A DNA stretch of 54,288 bases from Lentibacillus kapialis (GCF_014646635.1 NZ_BMNQ01000015.1:1-54288); one strand, 5' to 3'; positions 30,410 to 40,303 are shown, counted from the stretch's first letter. The notes: generated by a model from the letters alone, not told the origin. Numbers and translations: made by a program.

Positions 30410-33400
30410 TTAATTTTCCTCAGCTTCCAGGTTTAATTTACTTGCCGCTTGTGTTTCTTCTTCTTCCAATTCCCGCATTTCGATCTCCGACTCATCACTG
30501 GACAGCATCTTAACGTCCATTCCAAGACTTTGAAGCTCTTTGATAAGCACTTTAAATGATTCGGGAACGCCGGGCTCGGTAACATTATCACCTTTAACGA
30601 TTGATTCATAGGCTTTGACGCGCCCTACCACATCATCCGATTTTACGGTCAGAATTTCTTGCAGTGTGTAAGCAGCGCCATATGCTTCAAGTGCCCAAAC
30701 TTCCATCTCACCGAAGCGCTGACCGCCAAATTGTGCTTTACCGCCCAACGGCTGCTGCGTTACAAGCGAATAAGGTCCGGTGGAACGGGCATGAAGTTTA
30801 TCATCAACCATATGTGCCAATTTGATCATATACATGACGCCGACAGACACACGGTTATCAAACGGCTCACCCGTCCGGCCGTCATACAGGATAGATTTTG
30901 CGTCCTTAGGCATACCCGCTTCCTGTAACGTTTCATAAACATCTTCCTCATTTGCTCCATCGAATACCGGCGTGGCCACATGCAGACCAAGCTGGCGTGC
31001 AGCCATACCCAAATGTAGTTCAAACACCTGTCCGATATTCATACGTGACGGGACACCCAGTGGGTTGAGCATGATGTCAATCGGTGTGCCATCAGGCAAA
31101 AATGGCATATCTTCTTCGGGTAAAATTTTGGAAATAACACCTTTGTTACCATGTCTTCCCGCCATTTTGTCCCCTTCGGATATTTTCCGTTTCTGAACGA
31201 TGTAAACACGTACTAGCTGATTCACACCTGGCGTTAATTCATCGCCGTCTTCCCGGTTGAATATTTTAACTTCCAACACAATGCCACCTGCTCCGTGCGG
31301 TACTTTCAACGACGTATCACGGACTTCCCTTGCTTTCTCACCAAAGATCGCATGAAGCAGACGTTCTTCAGCAGATAGTTCCGTTACCCCTTTAGGCGTC
31401 ACTTTACCGACCAGAATATCGCCATCTGAAACCTCCGCGCCTATCCGAATAATCCCGTCTTCGTTGAGATTCTTCAAAGCATCTTCACCAACGTTTGGAA
31501 TATCCCGTGTGATTTCTTCCGGTCCAAGTTTTGTATCACGGGCTTCCGATTCGTATTCCTCAATATGAATCGACGTAAAGTCATCATCTTTTACCATTCG
31601 CTCACTCATGATGACCGCGTCCTCATAATTATAACCTTCCCAAGTCATGAAGCCGACCAGGGCATTGCGGCCAAGCGCTAATTCCCCGTCTTCCATCGAT
31701 GGACCGTCAGCCAGGATTTCTCCTTTGGTTACACGGTCACCTTTCGAGACAATCGGACGTTGGTTATAGCAGGTTCCCTGGTTTGAACGGATATATTTCT
31801 GCATACGATAAACATCCAAATCACCTTTCACTTCTTTACCGTCAACCTCAGAAATACGGCGGACACGGACTTCCTTTGCTTCAACATGCTCCACGATGCC
31901 TTCATTTCGACAGATAATCGCTGCACCCGAGTCTTTGCCGGATACGTATTCCATTCCCGTTCCAACAATTGGTGCTTGCGGTTCCATCAACGGTACCGCC
32001 TGACGTTGCATGTTTGCACCCATCAGGGCACGGTTGGAGTCATCATTCTCAAGGAATGGTATACATGCTGTTGCAGCAGAAACCACCTGTTTTGGTGACA
32101 CGTCCATATAATCAAGTTTTTCACGGGGAACAACTGTATTATCGCCGCGAAAACGGGCAATGACTTCCTCATCGCCAAAGGTTCCATCTTCATTCAGTCG
32201 GGCGTTTGCTTGTGCGACAATATAGTTATCCTCTTCATCAGCAGTCAGATAATCCGTTTCACCGGTTACTTTACCCGTTTCCGGGTCGACACGACGATAA
32301 GGTGTTTCAATAAACCCAAATTCATTGACCTTTGCATAGCTGGACAATGAGTTGATCAGACCGATGTTCGGTCCCTCAGGGGTCTCGATCGGACACATAC
32401 GGCCGTAGTGTGAGTAGTGGACGTCACGCACTTCAAAGCCGGCGCGTTCACGTGTGAGACCGCCGGGGCCAAGAGCGGACAAGCGTCGTTTGTGGGTCAA
32501 TTCACCTAAAGGATTTGTCTGATCCATAAACTGTGACAACTGTGAACTCCCGAAAAACTCCTTAATGGAAGCTATAACCGGACGGATGTTAATCAGCTGT
32601 TGTGGTGTAATGCTTGAGGTGTCCTGAATTGACATCCGTTCACGCACCACACGCTCCATACGGGAGAGCCCAATCCGGAATTGATTTTGCATCAATTCAC
32701 CGACAGAGCGCAAACGCCGGTTACCCAAATGGTCAATATCATCGGTTCCGCCAACACGATGCAGCAGATTAAAGAAATAACTGACAGACGATAGAATATC
32801 AGCAGGAGTAATATGTTTAACACCGCTGTCGACGCCCGCATTTCCAATGACTTCCAATTCACGTTCGCCTTCAGGATCAGTCGGATCAACAATCTTTACG
32901 GATTGTAGACGAATTGATTCATCCAAAATCGCTTCACTCGGATCAATATATTTTTCGCCCAGCGTATTTTTCTGATTTTCCAGATAAGGAATGATCTTAT
33001 TAAGCAGTTTACGTTCCAATTTGTCGCCCTTTTGAGCCAGAACTTCTCCCGTCTCAGGATCGACAACGGGTTCAGCCAGAACTTGGTTGAACAACCGATT
33101 TTTCACATTTAATTTTTTGTTCATTTTATACCGGCCAACGCGTGCCAAGTCGTACCTCTTAGGATCAAAAAAGCGTGAAATAAGCAGGCTTTTGGCATTT
33201 TCAACGGTTGGCGGCTCGCCCGGACGCAGACGCTCATAGATTTCCAGCAGCGCTTTTTCAGTTGTTTCAGTATTGTCTTTTTCAAGGGTGTTTTTCAGGT
33301 ATTCATTTTCGCCGAGAAGATCAATGATTTCCTGATCTGTACTGAATCCAAGCGCACGCAAAAGAACCGTGATCGGCAACTTACGTGTACGGTCAATTCT

Positions 33401-33946
33401 TACATATGCAACATCTTTAGCATCCGTTTCAAACTCCAGCCAAGCTCCGCGGTTCGGAATCACGGTTGCAGTCACACCGCGTTTGCCATTTTTATCGAAT
33501 TTCTCGCCGTAATAGACACTAGGTGACCGTACAAGCTGCGAAACAATAACCCGTTCGGCACCATTAATAATAAATGTGCCAGTATCTGTCATCAGCGGAA
33601 AGTCGCCCATAAACACTTCCTGCTCTTTCACTTCACCTGTCTCATTATTGATTAGGCGAACTTTTACACGAAGCGGGGCATTATATGTGACATCCCGATC
33701 TTTCGACTCATCAACAGGATATTTAGGTTCACCAAGACTATAATCAATAAACTCCAATGATAGGTTGCCCGCAAAATCCTCAATTGGGGAAATATCCTGG
33801 AACATCTCCCGCAAACCTTCCTTTAAAAACCAATCATAGGAAGCGGTTTGAATTTCGATAAGATTAGGCAATTCCAATACTTCGCTAATACGCGCATAGC
33901 TTCTGCGCTGACGGTGCCGTCCGTACTGAACTAGTTGACCTGTCAA
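30410..33946 (-). CDS. rpoB: DNA-directed RNA polymerase beta subunit
   Basis: RpoB forms the catalytic core with RpoC. I place the start at the TTG at 33946 ([19 protein letters not shown]), 8 nt after GAGGGG, as in Bacillus. A GTG three codons upstream is too close to the Shine-Dalgarno. The product is 1178 residues. The rifampicin region [17 protein letters not shown] and [13 protein letters not shown] shows the sensitive-type residues. The [15 protein letters not shown] and [13 protein letters not shown] motifs are intact, and the C-terminus is acidic. Confidence 0.98.
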   Translation of the reverse strand: MTGQLVQYGRHRQRRSYARISEVLELPNLIEIQTASYDWFLKEGLREMFQDISPIEDFAGNLSLEFIDYSLGEPKYPVDESKDRDVTYNAPLRVKVRLINNETGEVKEQEVFMGDFPLMTDTGTFIINGAERVIVSQLVRSPSVYYGEKFDKNGKRGVTATVIPNRGAWLEFETDAKDVAYVRIDRTRKLPITVLLRALGFSTDQEIIDLLGENEYLKNTLEKDNTETTEKALLEIYERLRPGEPPTVENAKSLLISRFFDPKRYDLARVGRYKMNKKLNVKNRLFNQVLAEPVVDPETGEVLAQKGDKLERKLLNKIIPYLENQKNTLGEKYIDPSEAILDESIRLQSVKIVDPTDPEGERELEVIGNAGVDSGVKHITPADILSSVSYFFNLLHRVGGTDDIDHLGNRRLRSVGELMQNQFRIGLSRMERVVRERMSIQDTSSITPQQLINIRPVIASIKEFFGSSQLSQFMDQTNPLGELTHKRRLSALGPGGLTRERAGFEVRDVHYSHYGRMCPIETPEGPNIGLINSLSSYAKVNEFGFIETPYRRVDPETGKVTGETDYLTADEEDNYIVAQANARLNEDGTFGDEEVIARFRGDNTVVPREKLDYMDVSPKQVVSAATACIPFLENDDSNRALMGANMQRQAVPLMEPQAPIVGTGMEYVSGKDSGAAIICRNEGIVEHVEAKEVRVRRISEVDGKEVKGDLDVYRMQKYIRSNQGTCYNQRPIVSKGDRVTKGEILADGPSMEDGELALGRNALVGFMTWEGYNYEDAVIMSERMVKDDDFTSIHIEEYESEARDTKLGPEEITRDIPNVGEDALKNLNEDGIIRIGAEVSDGDILVGKVTPKGVTELSAEERLLHAIFGEKAREVRDTSLKVPHGAGGIVLEVKIFNREDGDELTPGVNQLVRVYIVQKRKISEGDKMAGRHGNKGVISKILPEEDMPFLPDGTPIDIMLNPLGVPSRMNIGQVFELHLGMAARQLGLHVATPVFDGANEEDVYETLQEAGMPKDAKSILYDGRTGEPFDNRVSVGVMYMIKLAHMVDDKLHARSTGPYSLVTQQPLGGKAQFGGQRFGEMEVWALEAYGAAYTLQEILTVKSDDVVGRVKAYESIVKGDNVTEPGVPESFKVLIKELQSLGMDVKMLSSDESEIEMRELEEEETQAASKLNLEAEEN

Positions 33947-34423
33947 CTGCTTCACCCCTCAAATCAAGCATTTTCCAAAGATTTAAGAACCACGCTTGCT
34001 CCAATGAAAAATGACTTATATAATTATTCAAAACTTGGCACATTACCAAACTTCAATGACGCAAAACTCAATTGTATCTATTGCAGCAAGAAAGTAACCA
34101 TGCGTTACTTTCAAATAAACTGATATATGGTTGGCCATTTTTCAAACTCGTAAACAGATACAAAATAACAATAGCACGTGTACTACTGTTTACATAACTT
34201 TCGGTAATTCTACAGCAGGATAACTGTAGAAAACATATTTTAACACCGGCAATATATCCTTAATTTCGACCATTAAGAAGGGAAACAAATGATTTTAATT
34301 TTTTCATAAATAGGCCATTCTTTTTTGCAGATTCTATCATTGTTCCCGATTACCAGCGATTTATACGTGTTAATCAAGTGAAATCCTCTCTTGACAAAAG
34401 AAGTCCCATCATAGCATTTTAAT
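33947..34423 (-). promoter_or_regulatory. Long rpoB leader with three inverted repeats
   Basis: This stretch of nearly 480 bp has no gene. It carries three clear inverted repeats: TTCTACAG/CTGTAGAA (34208-34231), GTAAACAG/CTGTTTAC (34150-34193) and GAAAGTAAC/GTTACTTTC (34090-34112). None has a full U-tract, so attenuation is only a possibility. It would be transcribed from the promoter at 34424-34452. Confidence 0.45.
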
Positions 34424-34452
34424 ATACTATCATAAGAGAAATGTAAGGTCAA
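34424..34452 (-). promoter_or_regulatory. Promoter for rpoB-rpoC
   Basis: TTGACC (34447-34452) and TAGTAT (34424-34429) are 17 bp apart and overlap the last bases of rsmC. This would give rpoB a leader of about 475 nt. A TTGACA on the opposite strand nearby has no -10 partner. Confidence 0.55.
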
Positions 34453-35051
34453 TCATTTTGTGCCACTAAAATATAATAACCTTTACTGCGGTCAATTACA
34501 TTAACATTTCCAAATAAATCTTTCAATTTGTCTAATGCAGATGGTGCACCCTGTTTCTTCTGAATGACCACCCATAACTGCCCATTCTTTAGCAAGGCAT
34601 GCTTGCTGTCTTCAAACATCTGATGGACAATTTTTTTGCCTGCCCGGATGGGAGGATTGGTGAGGATTGCCGCAAATTTCATATCTTTGAGATGTCTGAA
34701 TCGATCACTTATTGCAAATTCAACATTACTCACGCCATTGTGGTGCGCATTTTTTTTGGCGAGATCGATTGCTCGTTCATTAATATCTGTCAGCATAACC
34801 AGGCGCTCCTTATAACAGTTCGCAACAGTGATTCCTATCGGCCCGTATCCACAGCCAAGGTCGAGGAGGTCACCCGTAACCCGAGGCTCTCGAAAATGTT
34901 CAATCAGCAGTTTCGAGCCATAATCAACTTCATTTTTTGAGAAAACGCCAAAATCACTCTCGAATGTAAAAATCTCGCCCCTCAACTTATAATTCCATTT
35001 CTGAGGTGAACTTTTAGAACGAGGGTTTTGTGTAAAGTAATGCTCAGACAT
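34449..35051 (-). CDS. Class I SAM-dependent methyltransferase, RsmC-like (YbxB)
   Basis: This 200-residue Rossmann-fold methyltransferase has the SAM motif I DLGCGYGPIGITVA (about residues 62-75) and the N6/N2-type catalytic motif NPPIRAG. Proteins of this family at this locus are called RsmC or YbxB and are thought to make m2G in 16S rRNA, which is inference here. It lies between rplL and rpoB as in Bacillus. Its 3' end overlaps the rpoB promoter. Confidence 0.88.
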   Translation of the reverse strand: MSEHYFTQNPRSKSSPQKWNYKLRGEIFTFESDFGVFSKNEVDYGSKLLIEHFREPRVTGDLLDLGCGYGPIGITVANCYKERLVMLTDINERAIDLAKKNAHHNGVSNVEFAISDRFRHLKDMKFAAILTNPPIRAGKKIVHQMFEDSKHALLKNGQLWVVIQKKQGAPSALDKLKDLFGNVNVIDRSKGYYILVAQND

Positions 35052-35097
35052 TTGGACACCCGCTTCGTTGTGTAATTGTGAAGGAGAAATATACAGA

Positions 35098-35123
35098 GAG
35101 CCCGTCGAAATACCGACGAGCTC
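35098..35123 (-). terminator. Hairpin after rplL
   Basis: GAGCcCGTCG and CGACGaGCTC form a 10-bp stem with one weak pair and a 6-nt loop, 13 bp after the rplL stop. The U-tract is poor, so it probably reduces rather than abolishes read-through into rsmC and rpoB. Confidence 0.55.
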
Positions 35124-35135
35124 TTCATTACCAAA

Positions 35136-35501
35136 CTACTTAAGTTCTATCGTTGCACCTGCTTCTTCTAGCTGACCTTTAATTTCTTCAGCTTCCTCTT
35201 TAGTTGCCCCTTCTTTAACAGCTTTAGGAGCGTTATCAACCAATTCTTTCGCATCTTTCAGACCAAGACCGGTGATTTCACGGACAGCTTTAACGACCTT
35301 GATTTTTGAGTCACCAGCGTCCTGAAGCTCTACGTCAAACTCTGTTTGCTCTTCAGCGGCTTCTCCGCCGCCGTCCCCGCCTGCAACTGCAACTGGTGCT
35401 GCAGCGGTTACGCCAAATTCTTCTTCAATTGCTTTTACTAAATCATTTAATTCCAAAACGGACATATCTTTAATCGCATCAATAATTTGCTGATTTTCCA
35501 T
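35136..35501 (-). CDS. rplL: 50S ribosomal protein L7/L12
   Basis: L7/L12 dimers form the flexible stalk that recruits translation GTPases. The 121-residue product has the N-terminal dimerisation helices, an Ala/Gly/Glu-rich hinge (near residues 33-55) and the C-terminal domain [32 protein letters not shown]. The hinge is acidic ([14 protein letters not shown]). It follows rplJ by 58 bp. Confidence 0.97.
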   Translation of the reverse strand: MENQQIIDAIKDMSVLELNDLVKAIEEEFGVTAAAPVAVAGGDGGGEAAEEQTEFDVELQDAGDSKIKVVKAVREITGLGLKDAKELVDNAPKAVKEGATKEEAEEIKGQLEEAGATIELK

Positions 35502-35559
35502 TTTTATTCCTCCATTTTTATCGTTTTGTTATACGAATGCCGGAACGCCAGCATCCAAT

Positions 35560-36066
35560 TTATGCTCCTTGTTCCTCTTTCTGATCTGCAATAGCCTTCG
35601 TCGCGTATGCAAAATTGCGCACAGGTGCTTGCAATACGCTAAGAAGCATGGAAACCATTCCTTCATAGTTCGGCAGATCTGCAAGTTCCTTAATTTGCTC
35701 AAGTGATACAATTTCACCTTCAATGACGCCGCCTTTGATTTCCAACGCTGTGTGTTCCTTGGAAAAATTATTCAGGATTTTAGCGGGTGCTACAACGTCA
35801 TCGTTACTGAAGGCAACTGCAGTCGGACCAACAAGTGTATCAGACAAATCACTTAACTCGGCTTTTTCCACTGCGCGGCGTGTCATGGTATTCTTATAAA
35901 CTTTGAATTCCACATTTGCTTCACGCAATTGTTTGCGCAATTCATTCGCCTCAGCAACATCAAGTCCGCGATAATCCACTAGCATTGTTGATTGACTGTC
36001 GCGGAATTTGTCAGCAATTTCATCGACAAGCTGCTTTTTCTGCTCAATAATATTGCTATTAGCCAT
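35560..36066 (-). CDS. rplJ: 50S ribosomal protein L10
   Basis: L10 anchors L7/L12 dimers at the stalk base. The 168-residue product contains [32 protein letters not shown] and the C-terminal helix that binds L12 ([16 protein letters not shown]). Its 5' leader matches the Bacilli L10 leader, so excess L10-L12 complex should repress this unit. Confidence 0.97.
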   Translation of the reverse strand: MANSNIIEQKKQLVDEIADKFRDSQSTMLVDYRGLDVAEANELRKQLREANVEFKVYKNTMTRRAVEKAELSDLSDTLVGPTAVAFSNDDVVAPAKILNNFSKEHTALEIKGGVIEGEIVSLEQIKELADLPNYEGMVSMLLSVLQAPVRNFAYATKAIADQKEEQGA

Positions 36067-36069
36067 CGT

Positions 36070-36258
36070 TCCACCTCCTGTTAAATGTTCATCATACCGT
36101 ATTTATTAAGAAAGCCCCCATGCAGACATGGAGGCTTGTATGACAAATAGACCCATTCGGGGAGTTATCCATTTGCTATCCAACACCTCGGCAGGAAATT
36201 AAGCATAATCTGCACCTGCTGTCTACGGTATAACGTATTCATCTTTATAACGCTATTT
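36070..36258 (-). ncRNA. L10 leader with attenuator
   Basis: The leader upstream of rplJ carries the motif pair seen in Bacilli L10 leaders, CAGCAGGTGC and CCTGCCGAGGTGT. It ends with a terminator-like hairpin at 36112-36137 (AAGCCCCCATG with CATGGAGGCTT, 4-nt loop), followed by TTCTT. The known mechanism is binding of L10(L12)4 to the leader. The terminator suggests control by attenuation. Confidence 0.8.
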
Positions 36259-36287
36259 ATTCTACTTGATCGTTCATCAAAAGTCAA
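36259..36287 (-). promoter_or_regulatory. Promoter for rplJ-rplL
   Basis: TTGACT (36282-36287) and TAGAAT (36259-36264) are 17 bp apart, just upstream of the L10 leader. Confidence 0.7.
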
Positions 36288-36338
36288 CCATGCAATCTGA
36301 TCCGAAACGCTAAATTATGCAGTCGCATGAAGCTGATA

Positions 36339-37034
36339 TTAACTGCGATAGCCGGAAACATCGATTTTTATGCCAGGGCCCATGGTAGATGTTACAGAAG
36401 CATTACGCATATAAATCCCTTTTGATGCCTGTGGCTTTGCTTTCATAAGCGTCTCGGCAATAGCTTCAAAATTCTCTACCAACTTCTGATTATCAAATGA
36501 GATCTTGCCAAGCGGCACATGAATATTGGCGGATTTGTCCACACGGTATTCCACTTTACCGGCCTTAATTTCGTTAACGGCTTTTTCAATTTCGAATGTT
36601 ACCGTACCAGTCTTAGGGTTAGGCATAAGACCTTTAGGACCGAGAACCCGGCCAAGTTTACCGACTTCAGCCATCATATCCGGTGTTGCAACAACAACAT
36701 CGAAATCAAACCAGCCTTGGTTGATTTTATTGATCAAATCCTGCTCGCCAACATAATCTGCTCCGGCATTATCAGCTTCTGTTGCCTTATCACCTTTTGC
36801 AAATACCAGAACGCGCTGGGTTTTGCCGGTTCCATTCGGCAGAACTGTAGCACCGCGGATCTGCTGATCAGCTTTCTTCGGGTCAACTCCCAAACGGAAA
36901 GCAGCTTCAACTGTTTCATCAAAATTTGCCTTTGCGGTTTCTTTCAATAAAGCAATCGCTTCTTCAGCATCATATGCATTTGAACGATCCACAAGCTTGG
37001 CAGCTTCTTGATATCTTTTACTTCTTTTTGCCAT
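36339..37034 (-). CDS. rplA: 50S ribosomal protein L1
   Basis: L1 forms the mobile stalk that handles E-site tRNA and can act as a translational repressor. The 231-residue product has [30 protein letters not shown] and the signature [29 protein letters not shown]. The spacer before it contains a terminator-like hairpin. Separate transcription from rplJ is likely because the L10 leader has its own promoter. Confidence 0.97.
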   Translation of the reverse strand: MAKRSKRYQEAAKLVDRSNAYDAEEAIALLKETAKANFDETVEAAFRLGVDPKKADQQIRGATVLPNGTGKTQRVLVFAKGDKATEADNAGADYVGEQDLINKINQGWFDFDVVVATPDMMAEVGKLGRVLGPKGLMPNPKTGTVTFEIEKAVNEIKAGKVEYRVDKSANIHVPLGKISFDNQKLVENFEAIAETLMKAKPQASKGIYMRNASVTSTMGPGIKIDVSGYRS

Positions 37035-37142
37035 TTTACTTCCTCCTCAGGTTGTGGTTTTTAGCGGTAAGACCTCCCACTTAAAATGCTTGCCGGCACT
37101 GTTATATGCTTATAATAACCAGAGCACCGGTGCATTTATCAT

Positions 37143-37181
37143 GAAAAAAGTTGCGTAACATGGCAGACCATTTATCGCAAC
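37143..37181 (-). terminator. Terminator-like hairpin between rplK and rplA
   Basis: GTTGCG pairs with CGCAAC, with an inner TGG/CCA helix, and is followed by six T. It lies about 25 bp after rplK. Since no clear promoter for rplA follows, it may act as a partial terminator. Confidence 0.6.
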
Positions 37182-37205
37182 TGTATTATTCATGTTGTAC
37201 TTACA

Positions 37206-37631
37206 TTAGTCTTCAATTGAAATACCCATGCTGCGTGCGGTTCCTTCAACCATACGTACGGCAGCATCCAAATCAGCTGCATTTAAATCAGGCATTTTAG
37301 TTTCCGCAATTTCCTTCACTTGATCACGCTTGACCGAAGCGACCTGGTTGCGGCTGGGTTCGCCTGACGCCGTATCAATACCGGCTGCTTTTTTCAGCAG
37401 TACTGCAGCTGGCGGCGTTTTCGTAATAAACGTGAAAGACCGGTCTTCAAACACCGTGATTTCAACCGGAATAATCATGCCGGCCTGATCCTGGGTACGA
37501 GCGTTGAATTCTTTACAAAATCCCATGATATTCACACCAGCCTGACCCAACGCCGGTCCTACCGGCGGTGCCGGGTTTGCTTTACCGGCCTCGATTTGCA
37601 ATTTTACCAATTTAATTACTTTTTTAGCCAC
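37206..37631 (-). CDS. rplK: 50S ribosomal protein L11
   Basis: L11 is at the GTPase-associated centre and is needed for RelA-type sensing of uncharged tRNA. The start is the GTG at 37631 after AAGGAGGTG, giving [22 protein letters not shown] and 141 residues. The longer open frame upstream is not conserved. [22 protein letters not shown] and the C-terminal RSMGI are intact. Confidence 0.97.
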   Translation of the reverse strand: MAKKVIKLVKLQIEAGKANPAPPVGPALGQAGVNIMGFCKEFNARTQDQAGMIIPVEITVFEDRSFTFITKTPPAAVLLKKAAGIDTASGEPSRNQVASVKRDQVKEIAETKMPDLNAADLDAAVRMVEGTARSMGISIED

Positions 37632-37735
37632 GAGACACACCTCCTTAAAGTCCGTGATGTGGTAATAGGGCTGTTCCCCTCCCACTCAACATTACAAATC
37701 CCCGCACTCATTCCGGGGACGTAAATAACAAAAAA

Positions 37736-37764
37736 ATTTTAGCATGTATCATCAAATTATGCAA
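37736..37764 (-). promoter_or_regulatory. Promoter for rplK-rplA
   Basis: TTGCAT (37759-37764) and TAAAAT (37736-37741) are 17 bp apart. The leader contains a hairpin with CCCCG and CGGGG arms (37701-37719), upstream of the rplK start. Confidence 0.65.
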
Positions 37765-37823
37765 GTTTTTATGCGCATTTTGAGTGATAAACCCTCTTTC
37801 ATACATAACAGACGGGAATACTC

Positions 37824-38357
37824 TTACAATTTCTCAACCTGGGAAAACTCAAGTTCAACGGGGGTTTCGCGACCGAACATGTTAACATGTACTTTAAGTT
37901 TTTGTTTATCGGCATCGATATGTTCGATTGTCCCGGTAAATTCGCTGAACGGTCCGTCTGTCACCTTCACGTTCTCCTTCAGTTCAAAATCGACTTGTGT
38001 GACAGGCTCGGATACTCCCATCCGTTTCAGCACCGCATCTATTTCACCAGGCAAAAGCGGCGTCGGTTTTGTTCCGTGTCCGCTTGACCCGACAAATCCT
38101 GTAACACCTGGTGTGTTGCGCACTACATACCACGAGTCATCCGTCATAACCATTTCGGCGAGCACATACCCGGGGAAAAATTTCTTTTTGACCACTTTCT
38201 TCTTGCCATTTTTAATTTCTGTTTCTTCATCCTCAGGAACGAGCACCCGGAAGATCTTATCCTCCATATTCATAGTTTCCACGCGCTTTTCAAGGTTTGT
38301 CTTCACCTTATTTTCATAACCGGAATAAGTATGGATCGCATACCAGTTTTTTTCCAT
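37824..38357 (-). CDS. nusG: Transcription termination/antitermination factor NusG
   Basis: NusG binds RNA polymerase, and in Bacillus it promotes pausing at specific sites. The 177-residue product begins MEKNWYAIHTYSGYENKVK and has the NGN domain (FPGYVLAEMVMTDDSWYVVRNTPGVTGFVG) and a C-terminal KOW domain (VKVTDGPFSEFTGTIEHID). The start is fixed by homology because the Shine-Dalgarno is unusual: GGGAGGGAAGGG lies more than 20 nt upstream. A strong terminator hairpin stands between secE and nusG. Confidence 0.96.
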   Translation of the reverse strand: MEKNWYAIHTYSGYENKVKTNLEKRVETMNMEDKIFRVLVPEDEETEIKNGKKKVVKKKFFPGYVLAEMVMTDDSWYVVRNTPGVTGFVGSSGHGTKPTPLLPGEIDAVLKRMGVSEPVTQVDFELKENVKVTDGPFSEFTGTIEHIDADKQKLKVHVNMFGRETPVELEFSQVEKL

Positions 38358-38436
38358 GTGATCAGGACAATTTGCGTTGCCCTTCCCTCCCTTATTGACT
38401 TTTTTAAATCGTTTTTGCGAGAAATTCAAACATATT

Positions 38437-38460
38437 AAAAAACCCGATATCCCGGGTTTT
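38437..38460 (-). terminator. Intrinsic terminator between secE and nusG
   Basis: AAAACCCG and CGGGTTTT form an 8-bp stem with a 6-nt loop, followed by a continuous T-run. It lies about 60 bp after secE and about 80 bp before the nusG start. Confidence 0.75.
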
Positions 38461-38522
38461 CCTAATCAAGATATTATTTTCCATTATAGCATAAAAATCA
38501 GTTCATTATTCAAGATTTACGG

Positions 38523-38699
38523 TTAAAAAAATAAATTTAGCAGTTGTGAAATGCCGAGGTCAATAATTGCAAAAAACACCGCAACAAATGCCACTGTTGT
38601 CAATACGGTTATTGTATAACTTGTCAACTCGCGGCCCTTGGGCCAGCTGACTTTTTTCATCTCCCTCGAAACATTCTTGAAAAATTTAATGATTTTCAA
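38523..38699 (-). CDS. secE: Preprotein translocase subunit SecE
   Basis: SecE is the small clamp subunit of the SecYEG channel. The 58-residue product has the amphipathic segment REMKKVSWPKGRELTSYT and a single membrane helix VLTTVAFVAVFFAIIDLGI, the usual short Gram-positive form. It starts at TTG, 7 nt after GGAGGGG. It lies between rpmG and nusG as in Bacillus. Confidence 0.93.
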   Translation of the reverse strand: MKIIKFFKNVSREMKKVSWPKGRELTSYTITVLTTVAFVAVFFAIIDLGISQLLNLFF

Positions 38700-38735
38700 A
38701 GATTGTCCCCTCCAGATCCTGCCTGACTGACGTGC

Positions 38736-38885
38736 TTATTTCGTCTCACGATGCAATGTATGATTACTGCATATTTTACAGTATTTTCGTATCTGTAATC
38801 GTCCAGGCTGTTTGGACACATTTTTGCTTGTTGTATAATTCCTGCTGCTACACGAAACACATGCCATGATTACTTTTTTTGTCAC
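38736..38885 (-). CDS. rpmG: 50S ribosomal protein L33, zinc-binding type
   Basis: The gene has 49 codons, starting at GTG with GGGGTG upstream. The product has ACVSC and YCKIC, the four zinc ligands of C+ L33, and ends HTLHRETK. It is the first gene of a short unit with secE. L33 is at the E site of the large subunit. Bacilli usually carry further L33 paralogues elsewhere. Confidence 0.92.
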   Translation of the reverse strand: MTKKVIMACVSCSSRNYTTSKNVSKQPGRLQIRKYCKICSNHTLHRETK

Positions 38886-38920
38886 CGTATCACCCCAATT
38901 GCAGGGTTTTCACTCATATT

Positions 38921-38949
38921 AATGTAGCACGCATGACATAATGTGTCAA
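38921..38949 (-). promoter_or_regulatory. Promoter for rpmG-secE
   Basis: TTGACA (38944-38949) and TACATT (38921-38926) are 17 bp apart, between sigH and rpmG. Confidence 0.7.
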
Positions 38950-38953
38950 TGGA

Positions 38954-39613
38954 CTACCGTACCCCCCCTGCCTCATTTTTTTCCAGAAGCAGTTCCAACT
39001 TTCGCTTGATGCGCTGCAAAGCATTGTCTATGGATTTAATATGACGTTTTAATTTGACTGAAATCTCCTGGTATGTACAGCCATCCATGTACAAGCTCAA
39101 AACCCTTTTTTCCAGGTCACTTAACAGCTCCGTCAATTTTCCTTCCATATCAAATATACTTTCCCTGTTTTCAAGCAATTCCTGGGGATCAAACGATTTT
39201 GCGCCGGCAATGACATCCAGCAAGGTCCGGTCGGATTCTTCATCATAAATTGGTTTGTCCAGAGACACGTAGGAGTTGAGTGGGGTATGTTTCTGCCGCG
39301 TAGCTGTTTTGATGGCGGTAATGATTTGTCTGGTAACACATAGCTCGGCAAATGCCTTGAATGACGAGAACTTGTCCCCATCATAATCACGGATTGCCTT
39401 ATATAGACCAATCATGCCTTCCTGAACAATATCTTCTTTGTCGGCACCGATAATAAAATATGTCCGTGCTTTTGCCCGCACATAATTAATATATTTATTT
39501 ATCAGAAAGTCCAGTGCATGGCTGTCCCCCTGATGAATCAAGCGAATTATTTCGTCGTCATGGAGTGACCTCATAATCTGATAATCTTTCTCTGCCAGCT
39601 TGACACTCACCAA
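38954..39613 (-). CDS. sigH: RNA polymerase sigma-H factor
   Basis: SigH directs transition-state and early sporulation genes in Bacillus. The 219-residue product has region 2 (DFLINKYINYVRAKARTYFIIGADKEDIVQEGMIGLYKAIRDYDG), the TRQIITAIKTATRQKHTPLNSYVSLDKP segment and a region 4 helix-turn-helix near the C-terminus. Starts at TTG 39613 or GTG 39610 are both possible, after a GGGGGG tract. Its presence suggests a spore-forming lineage. It has its own promoter containing a cre-like site. Confidence 0.96.
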   Translation of the reverse strand: MVSVKLAEKDYQIMRSLHDDEIIRLIHQGDSHALDFLINKYINYVRAKARTYFIIGADKEDIVQEGMIGLYKAIRDYDGDKFSSFKAFAELCVTRQIITAIKTATRQKHTPLNSYVSLDKPIYDEESDRTLLDVIAGAKSFDPQELLENRESIFDMEGKLTELLSDLEKRVLSLYMDGCTYQEISVKLKRHIKSIDNALQRIKRKLELLLEKNEAGGVR

Positions 39614-39651
39614 AAAAGACCCCCCGGCTGCACATCAGTCAATTTAGAAAT

Positions 39652-39681
39652 ATTATACAGTAAGCGCTTCCTAGTAGTCAA
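39652..39681 (-). promoter_or_regulatory. sigH promoter with a cre-like site in the spacer
   Basis: TTGACT (39676-39681) and TATAAT (39652-39657) are 18 bp apart. Within the spacer, AGGAAGCGCTTACT (39659-39672) resembles the CcpA catabolite-responsive element TGWAANCGNTNWCA at 8 of 11 defined positions. Binding there would repress transcription. Confidence 0.55.
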
Positions 39682-39793
39682 CATAGAATCACAAAATAAA
39701 GCCTTGCGCAAACTAGGGGAAGCGTTGGCCGGAGCGAGCAAATGCCTAAAAGAAAAACTTTTCTATGTCACTTGGTATAACAATGCGAAAAAC

Positions 39794-40303
39794 TCACGAA
39801 TTTCCTCGCCGCCATTTCTCAAATTTCTCAAGTACATCCTGGTTCAGCGGGATTTTAATCTGCGGCTGAACTTTTTGATGTTTTTCTATTTGTTGTCCTA
39901 TTTCCTTATCGATGTCATCCAATTCAATTTGCAGTTCCCGTGCCGACTTCCTTAGTGCGCCCCGACCAAAAATGGTCCGCTGTTCTGCATAATCAGAGGT
40001 GGCCACATAAACCTGATTGATGACATTTTTCAAGTCTTTGACAGTTCGCTCAATACACTCATCGGCAGTTTCGCTTTCTTTGGTGTAAATGATTTCAACT
40101 TTATATGCCTCCAACTTGCTTTCGATCCCTTTTACATAGTATGCATCAAATACCACGATCACCCGCATACCGGTATATGCCTGATATTCAGCCAGCTTTT
40201 CAATTAGCATATCGCGTGCTTGGCCGATACTGCTCTGTTTCAACAGGCGCAGTTCCTCCCAGTCCCCGATGATATTATAGCCATCCACCACAAGCACATT
40301 CAT
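39794..40303 (-). CDS. rae1: Ribosome-associated endoribonuclease, NYN domain (YacP/Rae1)
   Basis: This 169-residue PIN/NYN-fold protein has the acidic active-site motif VDGYNIIGDW near the N-terminus. The B. subtilis homologue Rae1 enters the A site and cleaves certain mRNAs during translation. It overlaps the rlmB stop by 4 bp. The 180-bp spacer to sigH holds the sigH promoter and nothing else recognisable. Confidence 0.9.
   Translation of the reverse strand: MNVLVVDGYNIIGDWEELRLLKQSSIGQARDMLIEKLAEYQAYTGMRVIVVFDAYYVKGIESKLEAYKVEIIYTKESETADECIERTVKDLKNVINQVYVATSDYAEQRTIFGRGALRKSARELQIELDDIDKEIGQQIEKHQKVQPQIKIPLNQDVLEKFEKWRRGNS

Noticed and set aside
34391-34429. Plus-strand TTGACA as a promoter
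   Set aside because: No -10 element occurs at 16-18 bp, and no plus-strand gene follows.
37744-38319. Plus-strand open frame of 191 codons
   Set aside because: It is antisense to nusG and the rplK promoter region, serine-rich and without family resemblance.
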